Assembly (NCBI GenBank): GCA_014843695.1
Contig: CM026394.1
Location: 33,990,164-34,054,163 of the forward strand
Source: Archivesica marissinica
Taxonomy: Eukaryota; Mollusca; Bivalvia; Venerida; Vesicomyidae
DNA length: 64,000 bases
Direction: 5' to 3'
The notes under the pieces are model-generated. The model was not told where the DNA came from and did no database searches. It saw only the letters and a program-made list of their open reading frames with translations. Of the stretch, positions 1-10,725 are shown piece after piece (positions within the stretch are counted from its first letter, which is position 1; every line of letters begins with the position of its first letter). The position numbers were made by a program, and so were the translations under genes.

Positions 1-1063
1 AATATGAACTATGAAAGAACTACATGCAAAATGAATGTTCAAAGAACTACATGAAAAATGAACTGTCAAAGAACTACATGCAAAATGAACTGTCAAAGAA
101 CTATATGCAAAATGAACTGTCGAAGAACTACATGCGAAATGAACTGTCAAAGAAATACATGCAAAATGAACTGTCAAAGAACTACATGCAAAATGAACTG
201 TCGAAGAATTACATGCAAAATGAACTGTCAAAGAACTATATGTGAAAAATGAACTGTCGAAGAATTACATGCAAAATGAACTGTCAAAGAATTACATGCA
301 AAATGAACTGTCAAAGAACTATATGTGAAAAATGAACTGTCAAAGAACTATATGTGAAAAATGAACTGTCAAAGAACTATATGTGAAAAATGAACTGTCA
401 AAGAACTATATGTGAAAAATGAACTGTCGAAGAATTACATGCAAAATGAACTGTCGAAGAATTACATGCAAAATGAACTGTCGAAGAATTACATGCAAAA
501 TGAACTGTCGAAGAATTACATGCAAAATGAACTGTCGAAGAAATACATGCAAAATGAACTGTCGAAGAATTACATGCAAAATGAACTGTCGAAGAATTAC
601 ATGCAAAATGAACTGTCGAAGAATTACATGCAAAATGAACTGTCGAAGAATTACATGCAAAATGAACTGTCGAAGAATTACATGCAAAATGAACTGTCGA
701 AGAATTACATGCAAATGAACTGTCGAAGAATTACATGCAAAATGAACTGTCGAAGAATTACATGCAAAATGAACTGTCGAAGAATTACATGCAAAATGAA
801 CTGTCGAAGAATTACATGCAAAATGAACTGTCGAAGAATTACATGCAAAATGTACTGTCGAAGAATTACATGCAAAATGAACTGTCGAAGAATTACATGC
901 AAAATGAACTGTCGAAGAATTACATGCAAAATGAACTGTCGAAGAATTACATGCAAAATGAACTGTCGAAGAATTACATGCAAAATGAACTGTCGAAGAA
1001 TTACATGCAAAATGTACTGTCGAAGAATTACATGCAAAATGAACTGTCGAAGAATTACATGCA
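1..1063. repeat. 27-bp minisatellite array, left edge of window
   Basis: About 39 head-to-tail copies of a 27-bp unit (core AATGAACTGTCGAAGAATTAC). The first third is more diverged (AAAGAACTA variants and some 28- to 30-bp units with ATGTGAAA) and the right part is nearly homogeneous. The array runs off the left edge. Because 27 is a multiple of three, long open frames appear on both strands (for example 406-1098 on the minus strand). They consist only of the repeat and are not taken as genes. Confidence 0.95.
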
Positions 1064-1263
1064 ATTTTGGCTGAAAATTTCGTCCAGTTAAATGGCATCA
1101 GGTGTCCTAATTTCCGAGCTAACTTTTATGGCCAATCTGCATATGAAAAGCATAACAAAATTATGTTAGAATACGTTATTGTCATTGGTAGACTTTGACA
1201 ATTGACAACTTTGAGGCCCATCTACTTAACCAATAGCGGTGTAATGGGATATATACATACTAC
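1064..1263. other. unannotated spacer
   Basis: Single-copy-looking AT-rich sequence. I see no exon, RNA gene or repeat match inside the window. Confidence 0.5.
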
Positions 1264-1580
1264 CGGGATCATTCTAGAAGGCGATGTGGGCGAAATTGAC
1301 GCGCTAGGGACCCTGTCTTCGCCCTCTTGGGGCCCCACTTCTCCCAAATAGAATAAAATTTTAAAATTTTTTTGGTTTTACGATTTTCAAACAAAATTTT
1401 GTCTAGTAATTAAGATACACTGGCCCATTATAAAGCACTCCTTCTATTCAAATGTTGTATTTAATGGTTGTACTGTGCATTTTAACCCTATTTGGCAGAA
1501 GTATATTAAAGAACACCATTTAAGGAAGCGATCACACGCTTTCTCACTTCTCCAAAAATTCTGACCTATAATGAACCCTG
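1264..1580. mobile_element. dispersed repeat D, copy 1 (non-autonomous element)
   Basis: About 317 bp that aligns along its length with 48311-48629. Shared landmarks in the same order are GGGATCATT, ATGTGGGCGAAAT, TTCGCCCTC, CCACTTCTCCC, ACACTGGCCCAT/ACGCTGGCCCAT, GCACTCCTTCTATT, GTATTTAATGG, CACCATTTAAGGA and CTTTCTCACTTCTCC, ending AATGAACCCTG. The halves at 16195-16480 and 16700-16870 belong to the same family. There is no coding capacity. Superfamily not recognised. Confidence 0.75.
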
Positions 1581-1697
1581 ATACTAATGAAAATATTAAT
1601 TGATATATGAATAATAAAGTAAATATTAAATTTATATATTATAAAATTATAGAACTGTTCTTGAAATCCATTTCATTCATTAAACTATCCACTATCC

Positions 1698-1756
1698 ACT
1701 ATTAGTTTATACAAATTTATTTTAGCTTGATTGCGAAACAAGTTCTTATAATATAC
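1698..1756 (-). mobile_element. SINE2 3' fragment
   Basis: Reverse-strand fragment matching the tail of the SINE at 17499-17728 (ACAAATTTATTTTAGCTTGATTGCG and the run of AACAAGTTCTTA). Only the 3' end is present. Confidence 0.6.
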
Positions 1757-1782
1757 AAATTATAAGGATTTATTCTCTCAGC

Positions 1783-1893
1783 TAATCGGAATCCAGGTGT
1801 TATTACACATGTGTACATATAAGAAATTATGAGATGACTGTATTACAATGAATACAAGCAATGTTATGTGATAAATAGAATTATAAGAGTAGA
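1783..1893. repeat. dispersed repeat H, copy 1
   Basis: Roughly 110 bp similar to 9819-9935. Shared blocks are AATCNGAATCC, GGTNTTATTACAC, TTACANTGAATACAAGCAA and ATGTGATAAA. The type is unknown and no ends are defined. Confidence 0.6.
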
Positions 1894-1894
1894 C

Positions 1895-2428
1895 TGGGTT
1901 CTGCTGGGCATTGCGACAACTTATGGATCAGAATGTTTCGGGTTCCGTCCATCATACAGTATATATCTGTGAGTCAGTCGGGGCACTGTGATGGATCAAA
2001 ATTCAGTGGCTTCAGGTCCTAGCAGGCAGTCTCCGTCTGTGAGTCAGACTGGGCATGGTGATGACTTGTGGATCCGAATGTAGCAGGTTCGTGTCGCAGC
2101 AGGCAGGCAGGCAGTCTCCGTCTGTGAGTCAGGTAGGGCATGGTAATGACTTGTGGATCCGAATGTAGTGGATTCGTGTCCCAGCAGGCAGTCTCTGTCT
2201 GTGAGTCAGGTAGGGCATGGTGATGACTTGTGGATCCGAATGTAGCGGGTAGTGTTCCAGCAGGCAGGCAGTCTCCGTCTGTGAGTCAGGTAGGGCATGG
2301 TGATGACATGTGGATCCGAATGTAGCGGGTTCGTGTCCCAGCAGGCAGGCAGTCTCCGTCTGTGAGTCAGATAGGGCATGGTGATGACATGTGGATCCGA
2401 ATGTAGCGAGTTCGTGTCCCAGCAGGAG
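1895..2428. repeat. ~80-bp minisatellite, about 6 copies
   Basis: Units contain CAGTCTCCGTCTGTGAGTCA, GGGCATGGTGATGAC, GTGGATCCGAATGTAGC and GTGTCCCAGCAGG. A short CAGG sub-repeat varies the unit length. The leftmost copies are decayed. Confidence 0.9.
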
Positions 2429-2462
2429 TCTCCAAATTCTCAAATTTTTATTGCATATTTCT

Positions 2463-2972
2463 TTGTTTGTTTATTTTTTTGTCATGCAATGTATCTATTT
2501 ATCTGTTGTTTTAAATGTTGTCATGGAATGTATCTATTTATCTGTTGTTTTAAATGTTCTATGAACAGTTTGTCATGCAATGTAACTATTTATCTGTTGT
2601 TTTAAATGTTCTATGAACAGTTTGTCATCGAATGTATCTATTTATCTGTTGTTTTAAATGTTGTCATGGAATGTATCTATTTATCTGTTGTTTTAAATGT
2701 TCTATGAACAGTTTGTCATGCAATGTATCTATTTATCTGTTGTTTTAAATGTTCTATGAACAGTTTGTCATGCAATGTATCTATTTATCTGTTGTTTTAA
2801 ATGTTCTATGAACAGTTTGTCATCGAATGTATCTATTTATCTGTTGTTTTAAATGTTCTATGAACAGTTTGTCATGGAATGTATCTATTTATCTGTTGTT
2901 TTAAATGTTCTATGAACAGTTTGTCATGGAATGTATCTATTTATCTGTTGTTTTAAATGTTCTATGAACACT
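2463..2972. repeat. ~53-bp minisatellite with a shorter deletion form
   Basis: Units read TGTCATGCAATGTATCTATT, then TATCTGTTGTTTTAAATGTT, then CTATGAACAGTT. Some units lack the CTATGAACAG segment and are about 37 bp. About ten units. AT-rich and intronic or upstream of the first visible exon. Confidence 0.92.
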
Positions 2973-3080
2973 TTTGTGATAAACATTACTTTCATATACA
3001 TGTAAATTGCAGATTATTTCTATTCAATGTCTACATGTATATGTGTAACTACCCGGTATAAACAAATGGAGCTTGTATGA

Positions 3081-4035
<955 letters not shown>

Positions 4036-4158
4036 GATTTCTATATATGAGTCCATTCTTACACCAATGGCTTACGGCGACTCAGTATGTCGCGCCATTG
4101 ATGGCAAACTTTGATACTAGTCTCGGAAATACGTCCAAAGTATACTATAGCAGTATGG
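4036..4158 (+). CDS. plxdc: PLXDC-like exon, version B of a duplicated pair
   Basis: 123-nt exon between TTGTAG and GGTGAGT, phase 1 at both ends. It encodes 40 residues starting FLYMSPFLHQW with the core [15 protein letters not shown], then TSLGNTSKVYYSSM. It is a diverged tandem copy of 3106-3231. Intact splice sites and conserved core in both copies indicate that both are kept under selection. Either copy splices to the exon at 17098 to give a split GAC codon (D). Both exons are 3n long, so using both would not shift the frame; any mutual exclusion must come from another mechanism. Confidence 0.92.
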
Positions 4159-4397
4159 GTGAGTGGTGCACTTGACGTGTGTAACCTCTTTATAGTAACC
4201 TCCTTTTTCTCATAATCCACTTCATTTGTCTCCCTTTGCTGTGAGATTTCTAACTTATACCACAGGAGTGTGAAATTGATAATACCCCAACAACTGTAAC
4301 ATGAAAATATAACTCCAGTTAACTCTCTGCATGTTAGTGGTGAATAACATGGAATTTCATTTGAATTAATTGTGTCGACTAACTTACGTAACTCATT

Positions 4398-4503
4398 TCC
4401 AGAGTTTTCGGTTACAAATAAGAAAAACACATTAATGATTTGTCTGCTACAATTTTTTGAACTATTTATAGTGTTTATTTACCCAGCATGCAAAGAGTTA
4501 ATT
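4398..4503. repeat. dispersed repeat G, copy 1
   Basis: Similar to 8455-8524 and 18951-19048. Shared blocks are GGTTACAAATAAGAA/AGTTACAAATAAGAA, ATTTGAACTATTTATAG, TTTATTTTACCCAGCATGCA and AAGAGTTAA. No coding capacity. Possibly another MITE family. Confidence 0.65.
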
Positions 4504-5072
4504 AAATACCTGATTTACGTTTTATTTGCTTATCAGACATTGTTAGATTGTATTTCATTGTGCTGTTCTGGAGGAGTAATCCCCATTTTCGCACTAAAAT
4601 TTTTGAAGTAAAATCTAGTCTGTTTGGCGCTGGAATTAGAAAACGATACTTTGTTATGCAAGTAAATGTGTTGCTCTTTCGGTGGCAGCCTGTAAATGAC
4701 TTTGAACGTCTGTGGGTATATATTTTACTGTTTTTGGGGTTGTTTACTTTCAATTCCCTGTGCGCTTATTCTGTGTATTATGTTTCTTTTCTACACATAG
4801 TTAGTGTCTAGTTACCCTGACTGTACACTTTCCGTGTTTACTCTTGAACTGAGCCTCGAAATTCCTGGAATTTCATGGGAATTTCCATATGGGAATTTCA
4901 TGGAAAATCGTAAAAAATGCCAAATATTACCAGGGATTTATTTGACTGACAAAAGATTTATGTGGAATAGCGAAAAATAGGGAGAAAAATTCCAGTGTAA
5001 CATGGCATAAATCCATGAGGCTGGAAACCCGGAAATTATTTTTCCTGAATATAATGAAAAGTTGCACTTTAA
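4504..5072. other. unannotated intronic sequence
   Basis: AT-rich intron sequence with a short imperfect duplication around 4855-4905 (GGAATTTCATGG). No exon-like segment matching the PLXDC family seen. Confidence 0.5.
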
Positions 5073-5288
5073 CCCTTTCAACACCACATACCTCTCAATA
5101 GGCTTATAAAAAGTGTAGATCCAGATGAGCCGGCTCATGACGAGCCGTCTCATCAGGATCTGCACTTTTTGCCAGTAATATTACTATTTTTAGACAAAAA
5201 TTACCCATTTTGATAAATGAACTGGTCCAAATGTAATTTTCTTATTAATGTATTGGTCTGAAAATATCATGCACCAGTGTTGAATGGG
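5073..5288 (-). mobile_element. piggyBac-like MITE, copy 2
   Basis: Reverse orientation, flanked by TTAA at 5069-5072 and 5289-5292. Left end CCCTTTCAACACCAC, right end GTGTTGAATGGG. It has an internal deletion near the right end relative to other copies. Confidence 0.88.
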
Positions 5289-5469
5289 TTAAGGAAAAAA
5301 CATTGGCAGACTGTTTGCACAATCTAATGTGAACAGTACTGAAGGAAATAATTATTAAAATCGCACTTCAAATAGAGCAGTTACTAGCTGTTATTTCAAT
5401 TTGAAAACGGGAAATATTGTTCAAAATGGCTGCCAGTTTTTAGTAATGATGTCATTACTACATAAAAAT

Positions 5470-5525
5470 TGAAGTCTTTCAAATGGGACTGAGGTCTTGT
5501 GTCGGTGCTTGGTGTTGAATGGGTT
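5470..5525. mobile_element. SINE3 body fragment
   Basis: GTCTTTCAAATGGGACTGAG and GGTCTTGTGTCGGTGC match the body of the SINE at 11183-11460. The fragment fuses with a MITE-type end (TTGAATGGGTTAA). Confidence 0.55.
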
Positions 5526-5561
5526 AATAGACGTTAAATAAATATTTGTGTTGATAAACTG

Positions 5562-5690
5562 CATTCCACATTGCATCTTCTCTCTCCCTCGTGGCAATGG
5601 ATTCCATCAGGAATGAGGTCTCGAGAGTGATTAATATAAGTTGTAAGAACTTGTTTCACAAACGAGCTAAAATAAATTTGTATAAACTGA
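5562..5690 (+). mobile_element. SINE2 3' half
   Basis: Matches 17605-17728: CTTCTCTCTCCCTCGTGGC, ATGGATTCCATCAGGAATGA, GGTCTCGAGAGTGATT, AACTTGTTTC and AAATAAATTTGTATAAACT. The tRNA-like head is absent (5'-truncated). Confidence 0.8.
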
Positions 5691-5964
5691 ATCTTGACGG
5701 CATTTATTTATTAAGTGTTTCGCGGAAAGTACATAACGTAGAATTTAACCACTGTTTTCTTTATATAGACCAGTAACCTTTGATATATATTTATGTACCT
5801 TTTCCTTAGAGCTAGTTATAATTAAATGCGTTCTTATTCACGTGTGCATTTGTGATCTTCTTGTCTTCGCATTTTTCTACTGTAAAACAAGGTGCAGTAA
5901 TATAGTTTGATGCGTTTGTTAAAATTTGGGAATTAATTTATACATACGCGATTTTTGTATTTCA
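5691..5964. other. unannotated intronic sequence
   Basis: No gene, RNA or repeat recognised. Confidence 0.45.
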
Positions 5965-6265
5965 CAGGCAGTACCGTAGCCAGAGGCAAATTTCAACCGA
6001 GGCAATCTAGGGGGATCCGGGGGCATGTTCCCCCTTAAAATTGTTGGGTATAGAATCGATTTCCTGCATTTTCTGATTTAATGAGTTTAGACGTATAATT
6101 ATGTACTGACCTTTCAACTCTCTGTCAACATTTTATGCGGCATATTTTTTGCATTTTTTAAAATTAATTTTTCATTTTTCTTTTTCTTTGGAAATTTAAA
6201 CTGAGGATGCTGAGGTAGCCTCAGCTGCCTCGGCAGTGTGCCTCAGTGTGGCTACTGGCCTGACA
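5965..6265. mobile_element. possible degenerate hAT-like MITE
   Basis: The left end has CAGTACCGTAGCCAGAGGC and the right end has GCCTCAGTGTGGCTACTGGC, which are imperfect inverted repeats. Inside is GGGGGATCCGGGGGCATG, a motif often seen in invertebrate DNA transposons. No clear target duplication, so this is tentative. Confidence 0.4.
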
Positions 6266-6639
6266 GGACAGAATTTGAGCCAAACTTTCTTGCTGACCTA
6301 ATTTGAACATAAGAAATGGTTTCATCTTAGTTTTACAGTAGAAGATATCGCTACCAGACTCCTTGTTTGTTTTACAGCTTCTTTAAATTACTAAGTTAGT
6401 TCGAAGCAAAATATACCTTAGTAGTTATCTATTGTAACTTTTGAGTATATTCTTATAAATTCACCTTTTGTTATATGTTGGTCAGTGTTTAGTAGTGATG
6501 GCAACGAATAGCGATTTTGCTAATTGAAATAATCCTGCAATTACGAAAGTATAATTATTCTTCGATTTTTTCTTCTGGGAAACTATAATATCAGTTTATT
6601 ATCTTCATTTTGTATTGAATTAATATTACACTACTGGTA
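6266..6639. other. unannotated intronic sequence with a hAT-end fragment
   Basis: At 6496-6523, GATGGCAACGAATAGCGATT repeats the terminal sequence of the hAT-like element at 19756. It is a solitary or decayed end. Nothing else recognised. Confidence 0.5.
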
Positions 6640-7240
6640 CCTATCTTAATGAGAGATATTTGTGAGTTACTTCCCCCTGAATACTACTTAAGGAGGATAG
6701 GTCTGTTTAATTGGTTTCCTGGTGCTGGCCATTTTCTGGTGCGGGCCGGGCCGTTGTCTGGTACAGGCCGTTGTCTGGTGCGGGCCGGGCCGGGCCGGGC
6801 CGTTGTCTCGTGCGGGCCGTTGTCTCGTGTTGTTAAAACTTGTGGCCGAAACCATTTATATTTTCATGCTATGTATTGTATCTTTACAGTATGACATAAT
6901 TTGTTTTATTATTTACTATTGATTTGCAATAAAATATGATTAAACTAATTGTTTTCCTCTCTGTTTTCATCGTAGTTTCCTTTGCATGACATACTATCAA
7001 TTTTCAACCCAATTTTCATCAATTTTCTCATTCTATAGTTATTAAATCCTGACAGATATTCTATAGCATCAATTAATTAACATGATTTTTATAAAATCAC
7101 ATTTAAATAGTATTCATACTGCAACATTTGTTTAGGGAACAACAGTAAAAGCAAAGGATTCCAAATAAAACGATCAATATACATTTCGAGATAAATCAAA
7201 CTTTTTCTCCAAGGGAGGTAATAGAAAAACCAGCAAGGTC
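6640..7240. repeat. dispersed repeat I, copy 1 (with GC-rich internal repeat)
   Basis: Aligns in pieces with 11780-12600: GTTACTTCCCCCTGAATACT, TTTCCTTTGCATGACATACT, ACAGTAAAAGCAAAGGATTCC and ACATTTCGAGATAAATCAAA. Bases 6725-6830 are a short GC-rich tandem (GGGCCGGGCCGTTGTCT) that is absent from the other copy. The other copy instead has its GTTACTGCCCCTGAATACT segment amplified into an array. Confidence 0.65.
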
Positions 7241-7539
7241 AGTCTAGTCTCATTGTACATAGAACCTATTTTTTTACAAATATTAAAAAGAAATTGTTTT
7301 TGACTATTTCTCACAAATATTTTTAAGACATCGTATTTGACTAATTTTTGCAAATATTAAAAAGAAAACCTAAACATTCGACTCCAATATATAGCAATCG
7401 GACCTACGAAGGAATAATCAAATATTCACAACAAGTTGTCATCTCTAGTTTTTAGTAATGTACTAGTATTTTGTGTGATAAATTCTGGACATAAGCATGT
7501 GTATTGCCACAAATGAAAACCAAAACATGTTTGTAACCC
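7241..7539. other. unannotated intronic sequence
   Basis: Contains a short duplicated AT-rich block (CAAATATTAAAAAGAAA at about 7277 and 7348). No gene recognised. Confidence 0.45.
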
Positions 7540-7920
7540 CAAAATAAAGCAAACAAAAACAATACATGTTGCCCCAAAATATAACAAAAACAATACATGT
7601 TGCCCCAAAATATAACAAAAACAATACATGTTGCCCCAAAATATAACAAAAAACAATACATGTTGCCCCAAAATATAACAAAAACAATACCATGTTGCCC
7701 CAAAATATAACAAAAACAATGCATGTTGCCCCAAAATATAACAAAAACAATGCATGTTGCCCCAAAATATAACAAAAACAATACATGTTGCCCCAAAATA
7801 TAACAAAAACAATACATGTTGCCCCAAAATATAACAAAAACAATGCATGTTGCCCCAAAATATAACAAAAATGCATGTTGCCCCAAAATATAACAAAAAC
7901 AATGCATGTTGCCCCAAAAT
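7540..7920. repeat. 31-bp minisatellite, about 12 copies
   Basis: Unit ATGTTGCCCCAAAATATAAC followed by AAAAACAATAC or AAAAACAATGC. The length is 31 bp, with single-base indels giving 30 or 32. Since 31 is not a multiple of three, the same repeat peptide appears in all three minus-strand frames. Confidence 0.95.
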
Positions 7921-8190
7921 GAAATAAAGGTCTTAACACCTATGAGCACATCTCACAAACACTTATTTTGCAGTACAACAGTATACAAATGTTTTTACGA
8001 TATTTTCTGTACAGTTTCCTTACTGTTTTGATCATCAACTGTGGACTTTTTTGTGCCCTTTATGTGCGCTAAGCCATTTTGGAACTGCCTTTGCCCTTTT
8101 TGTACGCTAGCGGCGACAGTCACAGTCAAATATGTCATGCAATTTCATTAGAAATGCTATCGTAACGACATAATTCTAATTTTAGTTTAA
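7921..8190. other. unannotated intronic sequence
   Basis: AT-rich. The block at 8140-8180 weakly resembles the region before 18951 (repeat G). No gene recognised. Confidence 0.4.
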
Positions 8191-8407
8191 CACTTTCAAC
8201 ACCACAGACCTAAATAGGCTTACAAAAAGTGTAGATCCGTCATGAGCCGGCTCATCAGGATCTGCACTTTTTGCCAGTAATATTACTATTTTAAGACAAA
8301 ATTACCCATTTTGATAAATGAACTGGTCCAAATGTAATTTTCTGATTAATTTATTGGTCTAAATATATCATGGACCAGTCCATGTGAGTTACTTGGTGTT
8401 GAAAGGG
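8191..8407 (-). mobile_element. piggyBac-like MITE, copy 3
   Basis: Reverse orientation, flanked by TTAA at 8187-8190 and 8408-8411. The hairpin is shortened (GATCCGTCATGAGCCGGCTCATC), with one arm deleted. Confidence 0.88.
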
Positions 8408-8454
8408 TTAATCAAATTTTATTGCCAATCATAATTCTAATGAAATGAATTGTC

Positions 8455-8524
8455 GTGTGCCACAATTATTTGAACTATTTTAGTCTATTTATAGCCTTTA
8501 TTTTACCCATCATGCAAAGAGTTA
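8455..8524. repeat. dispersed repeat G, copy 2
   Basis: Shares ACAATTATTTGAACTATTT, TATAGCCTTTATTTTACCCA and CATGCAAAGAGTTAA with 18951-19048. Confidence 0.65.
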
Positions 8525-8832
8525 ATACACCATAAAGGATGAGAATGAATGGCTAAGGTCAAAGTCTTTTGGTTTTGAAGCTATATAATGTAAACACCTG
8601 AGTAATATATGATTTGTACTGCGTGTTTCTGACAGGTGCTATAAATCACAGTAGTATGACTGTATGCTTATACAAACGTGCTACATATTGCACATTGACC
8701 CCACCCCTCTCATATCCCTGGAGATTTATACGTCTAGTAAATCATTCAATATGGTCTAGTTGTTATCACAGTGTGACATGAATAAATTATAACCATCCTT
8801 CTTGTAATCTTGTGTAAACTTAACTTTTCCAC
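8525..8832. other. unannotated intronic sequence
   Basis: No gene, RNA or repeat recognised. Confidence 0.45.
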
Positions 8833-8862
8833 ATATATATATATGTATATGTATATATATAT
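8833..8862. repeat. (AT)n / (GTAT)n microsatellite
   Basis: Runs of ATATATATATATGTATAT directly before a pogo-like MITE end, which fits a TA insertion target. Confidence 0.9.
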
Positions 8863-9172
8863 ACAGTCAAATCTGTCTTAACCCATTCAACACCAAGTAA
8901 CTGACATGGACTGGTCCATGATATTTTTAGACCAATAAATTAATAACAAAATTACATTTGGATCAGTTCATTTATCAAAATGGGTAAAAAAAATTCTAAA
9001 AATAGTTATATTACTTGAAAAAAGTGCAGATCCTGATGAGACGGCTCGTCACGAGCCGGCTCATCTGGATCTACACTTTTTGTAAGCCTATTTAGAGGTA
9101 TGTGGTGTTGAAAGGGTTAAGCAGCCAGCCAAGGGAATCACAACAAGTGGCTGCTTAGCACAGGTGGGTGCT
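8863..9172 (-). mobile_element. pogo/Tc1-like MITE (element C) split by a piggyBac-like MITE
   Basis: The left part is CAGTCAAATCTGTC. The right part resumes at 9121 with GCAGCCAGCCAAGGGAATCA and GGCTGCTTAGCACAGGTGGG. The two parts rejoin across 8882-9116 into CTGTCTTAAGCAGCC. The intact relative at 16480-16656 carries exactly that sequence on its reverse strand. The right end is truncated. Confidence 0.85.
8882..9116 (+). mobile_element. piggyBac-like MITE, copy 4 (reference copy)
   Basis: 235-bp element with ends CCCATTCAACACCA and, inverted, CCCTTTCAACACCA, flanked by TTAA at 8878-8881 and 9117-9120. Inside is a large hairpin (GATCCTGATGAGACGGCTCG, loop CA/AC, CGAGCCGGCTCATCTGGATC) between AAAAAGTGCA and TACACTTTTT. 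It is inserted in element C and the filled and empty sites are both visible, which proves the TTAA target. TTAA plus a CCC start are the hallmarks of piggyBac transposition. It encodes no protein. Confidence 0.93.
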
Positions 9173-9320
9173 TAATATATATATATGGCCTTTTGACGAG
9201 CTTTAATAAAAGCAAAATTCCAAAACGAGTTTCATAAAATATGGTACGAAATCACCACAAGTGCAAGATCCTTTTTTATCACATTACCATGGTAACCATA
9301 AATGTGAAAAAGAAACTTTT
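9173..9320. other. unannotated intronic sequence
   Basis: No feature recognised. Confidence 0.4.
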
Positions 9321-9332
9321 CTGCTTGCCTTA

Positions 9333-9596
9333 GTCTGCCTCCTTGGTCGAGTGGTTAAGGTCGCTGACTTGTATACCACTGTAACCTATCATCACTGATG
9401 GTCACAGGTTCGAGCCCCTCTCAGGCCGTGTCTCATTTATATGAAAAAGTTGGCAGTTTCTTACGGAGGTTGGTGCACCCAAGTACTGGTTAGCCGCTGG
9501 AGCCTGTCCAGGAAAGGTGTTGTTAGGTAAACTGCCCGCCGGCGATATAGCCCGAAATGGTGCTGATGCAGGCGTAAAACCCGAAATATAACATAA
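9333..9596 (+). mobile_element. tRNA-derived SINE1, full-length copy
   Basis: 264 bp between perfect 12-bp direct repeats CTGCTTGCCTTA (9321-9332 and 9597-9608), the target duplication of LINE-type integration. The head has pol III boxes: A box region TGGTCGAGTGGTTAAGG and B box GGTTCGAGCCCC. The body contains ATATGAAAAAGTTGGCAG, GGTTGGTGCACCCAAGTACT and CCCGCCGGCGATATAGCCC. It ends GGCGTAAAACCCGAAATATA without a poly(A) tail, so mobilisation by tail recognition by a partner LINE is likely (inference). Confidence 0.93.
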
Positions 9597-9608
9597 CTGC
9601 TTGCCTTA

Positions 9609-9818
9609 TTTCATGTCAAAGAAATCAGTGAGGTGCATTCATACGCTATAGTAAATAGTCCTCGATAATCACACAAGCAACTCCATCAAAAATAACGATG
9701 CTATGCTTTTAATCACTATACTCTATCCCACTAGTGCATATTTAACGTTTTATTGGTATTCAACTGCAATGTTGCAAACTATATGTTAAATGTGTCAAAA
9801 GCAAGCTTTTATGCCACA
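9609..9818. other. unannotated intronic sequence
   Basis: No feature recognised. Confidence 0.4.
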
Positions 9819-9935
9819 ACCAATCAGAATCCTTCCAGGTATTATTACACGTGTGTTGATATGAGAAAATATGTAATGGCTTTATTACACTGAATACAAG
9901 CAAAGTCATGTGATAAAAATGACAGACTTTATATA
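9819..9935. repeat. dispersed repeat H, copy 2
   Basis: Similar to 1783-1893 (CAATCAGAATCC, TATTATTACACGTGTG, CACTGAATACAAGCAAAGTC). Confidence 0.6.
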
Positions 9936-9943
9936 AGACGGGC

Positions 9944-10282
9944 GTCGTCCGCCTCCGTGGTCGAGTGGTTAAGGTCGCTGACTTGTATACCACTGTAACC
10001 TATCATCACTGATGGTCACACCGCCGGCGATATAGCCCAAAATGGTGCTGATGCAGGCGTAAAACCCGAATCATAACATAACTGATGGTCACGGGTTCGA
10101 GCCCCGCTCAGGCCGTGTCTCATTTATATGAAAAAGTTGGCAGTTTCTTACGGAGGTTGGTGCACCCAAGTACTGGTTAACCACTGGAGCCTGCCCAGGA
10201 AAGGTGTTGTTAGGTAAACTGCCCGCCGGCGATATAGCCCAAAATGGTGCTGATGCAGGCGTAAAACTCGAAATATAACATA
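9944..10282 (+). mobile_element. SINE1 copy with an internal rearrangement
   Basis: Same family as 9333-9596, flanked by ATAAGACGG at both sides (target duplication). A piece of the tail (CGCCGGCGATATAGCCCAAA to about 10080) is inserted inside the head between two copies of ACTGATGGTCAC. The B box GGTTCGAGCCCC is thereby moved away from the A box. It is 75 bp longer than normal, pointing to a template switch or partial duplication. Confidence 0.85.
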
Positions 10283-10384
10283 ATAAGACGGACATCCTAA
10301 TTTGACAATAAAAATGTGCATAAATAAAGCAATCTGGATTGCTAATTTGACAATAAAATCATGAGCAATGCAGTTTATTATAAT

Positions 10385-10548
10385 ATTATACAAATTTATT
10401 TTAGCTTGATTGCGAAACAAGTTCTTACAACTTACATTAATCATGCTCGAGACCTCATTCCTGATGGAATCCATCGCCACAATGGAGAGAGAAGAGGCAA
10501 CATGAAAATTAAATGCCTTGCGTATGGGGACCATCGTAATGGCCCCAG
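10385..10548 (-). mobile_element. SINE2 body, reverse
   Basis: Reverse complement matches 17560-17728 (ACAAATTTATTTTAGCTTGA, CTCGAGACCTCATTCCTGAT, GGAATCCATCGCCAC). Confidence 0.8.
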
Positions 10549-10630
10549 TCTTTTAGTCCAGCTTTTAAACTTTCGATTAAATCCATTTTCATTCTGTATA
10601 CAATTGATATGTACTGTGCATTATGAATGA

Positions 10631-10725
10631 ATAAATATGTTTAAACCAACGGCTCCAGTGGGGCTCGAACTCCGGGCCTTTCGCACCTGAAGCGAATGCG
10701 CTACCACTGCGCTATCATGACATAC
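10631..10725 (-). mobile_element. SINE2 tRNA-like head, reverse
   Basis: The reverse strand reads ATGATAGCGCAGTGGTAGCG, TTCGCTTCAGGTGCGAAAGG and GGAGTTCGAGCCCCACTGG. It has A- and B-box character and a tRNA-like shape. The plus-strand sequence before it (AATAAATATGTTTAAACCAA) equals the end of the longer SINE2 at about 17836-17855. It could fold as a tRNA, but it belongs to the repeated family and is not called a tRNA gene. Confidence 0.75.

Noticed and set aside
406..1098. 230-codon minus-strand frame and overlapping plus-strand frames in the 27-bp array
   Set aside because: Product is pure repeat in all frames; the unit length is a multiple of three, so open frames are automatic.
10648..10722. 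tRNA gene on the minus strand
   Set aside because: Same sequence as the SINE2 head at 17499-17572.
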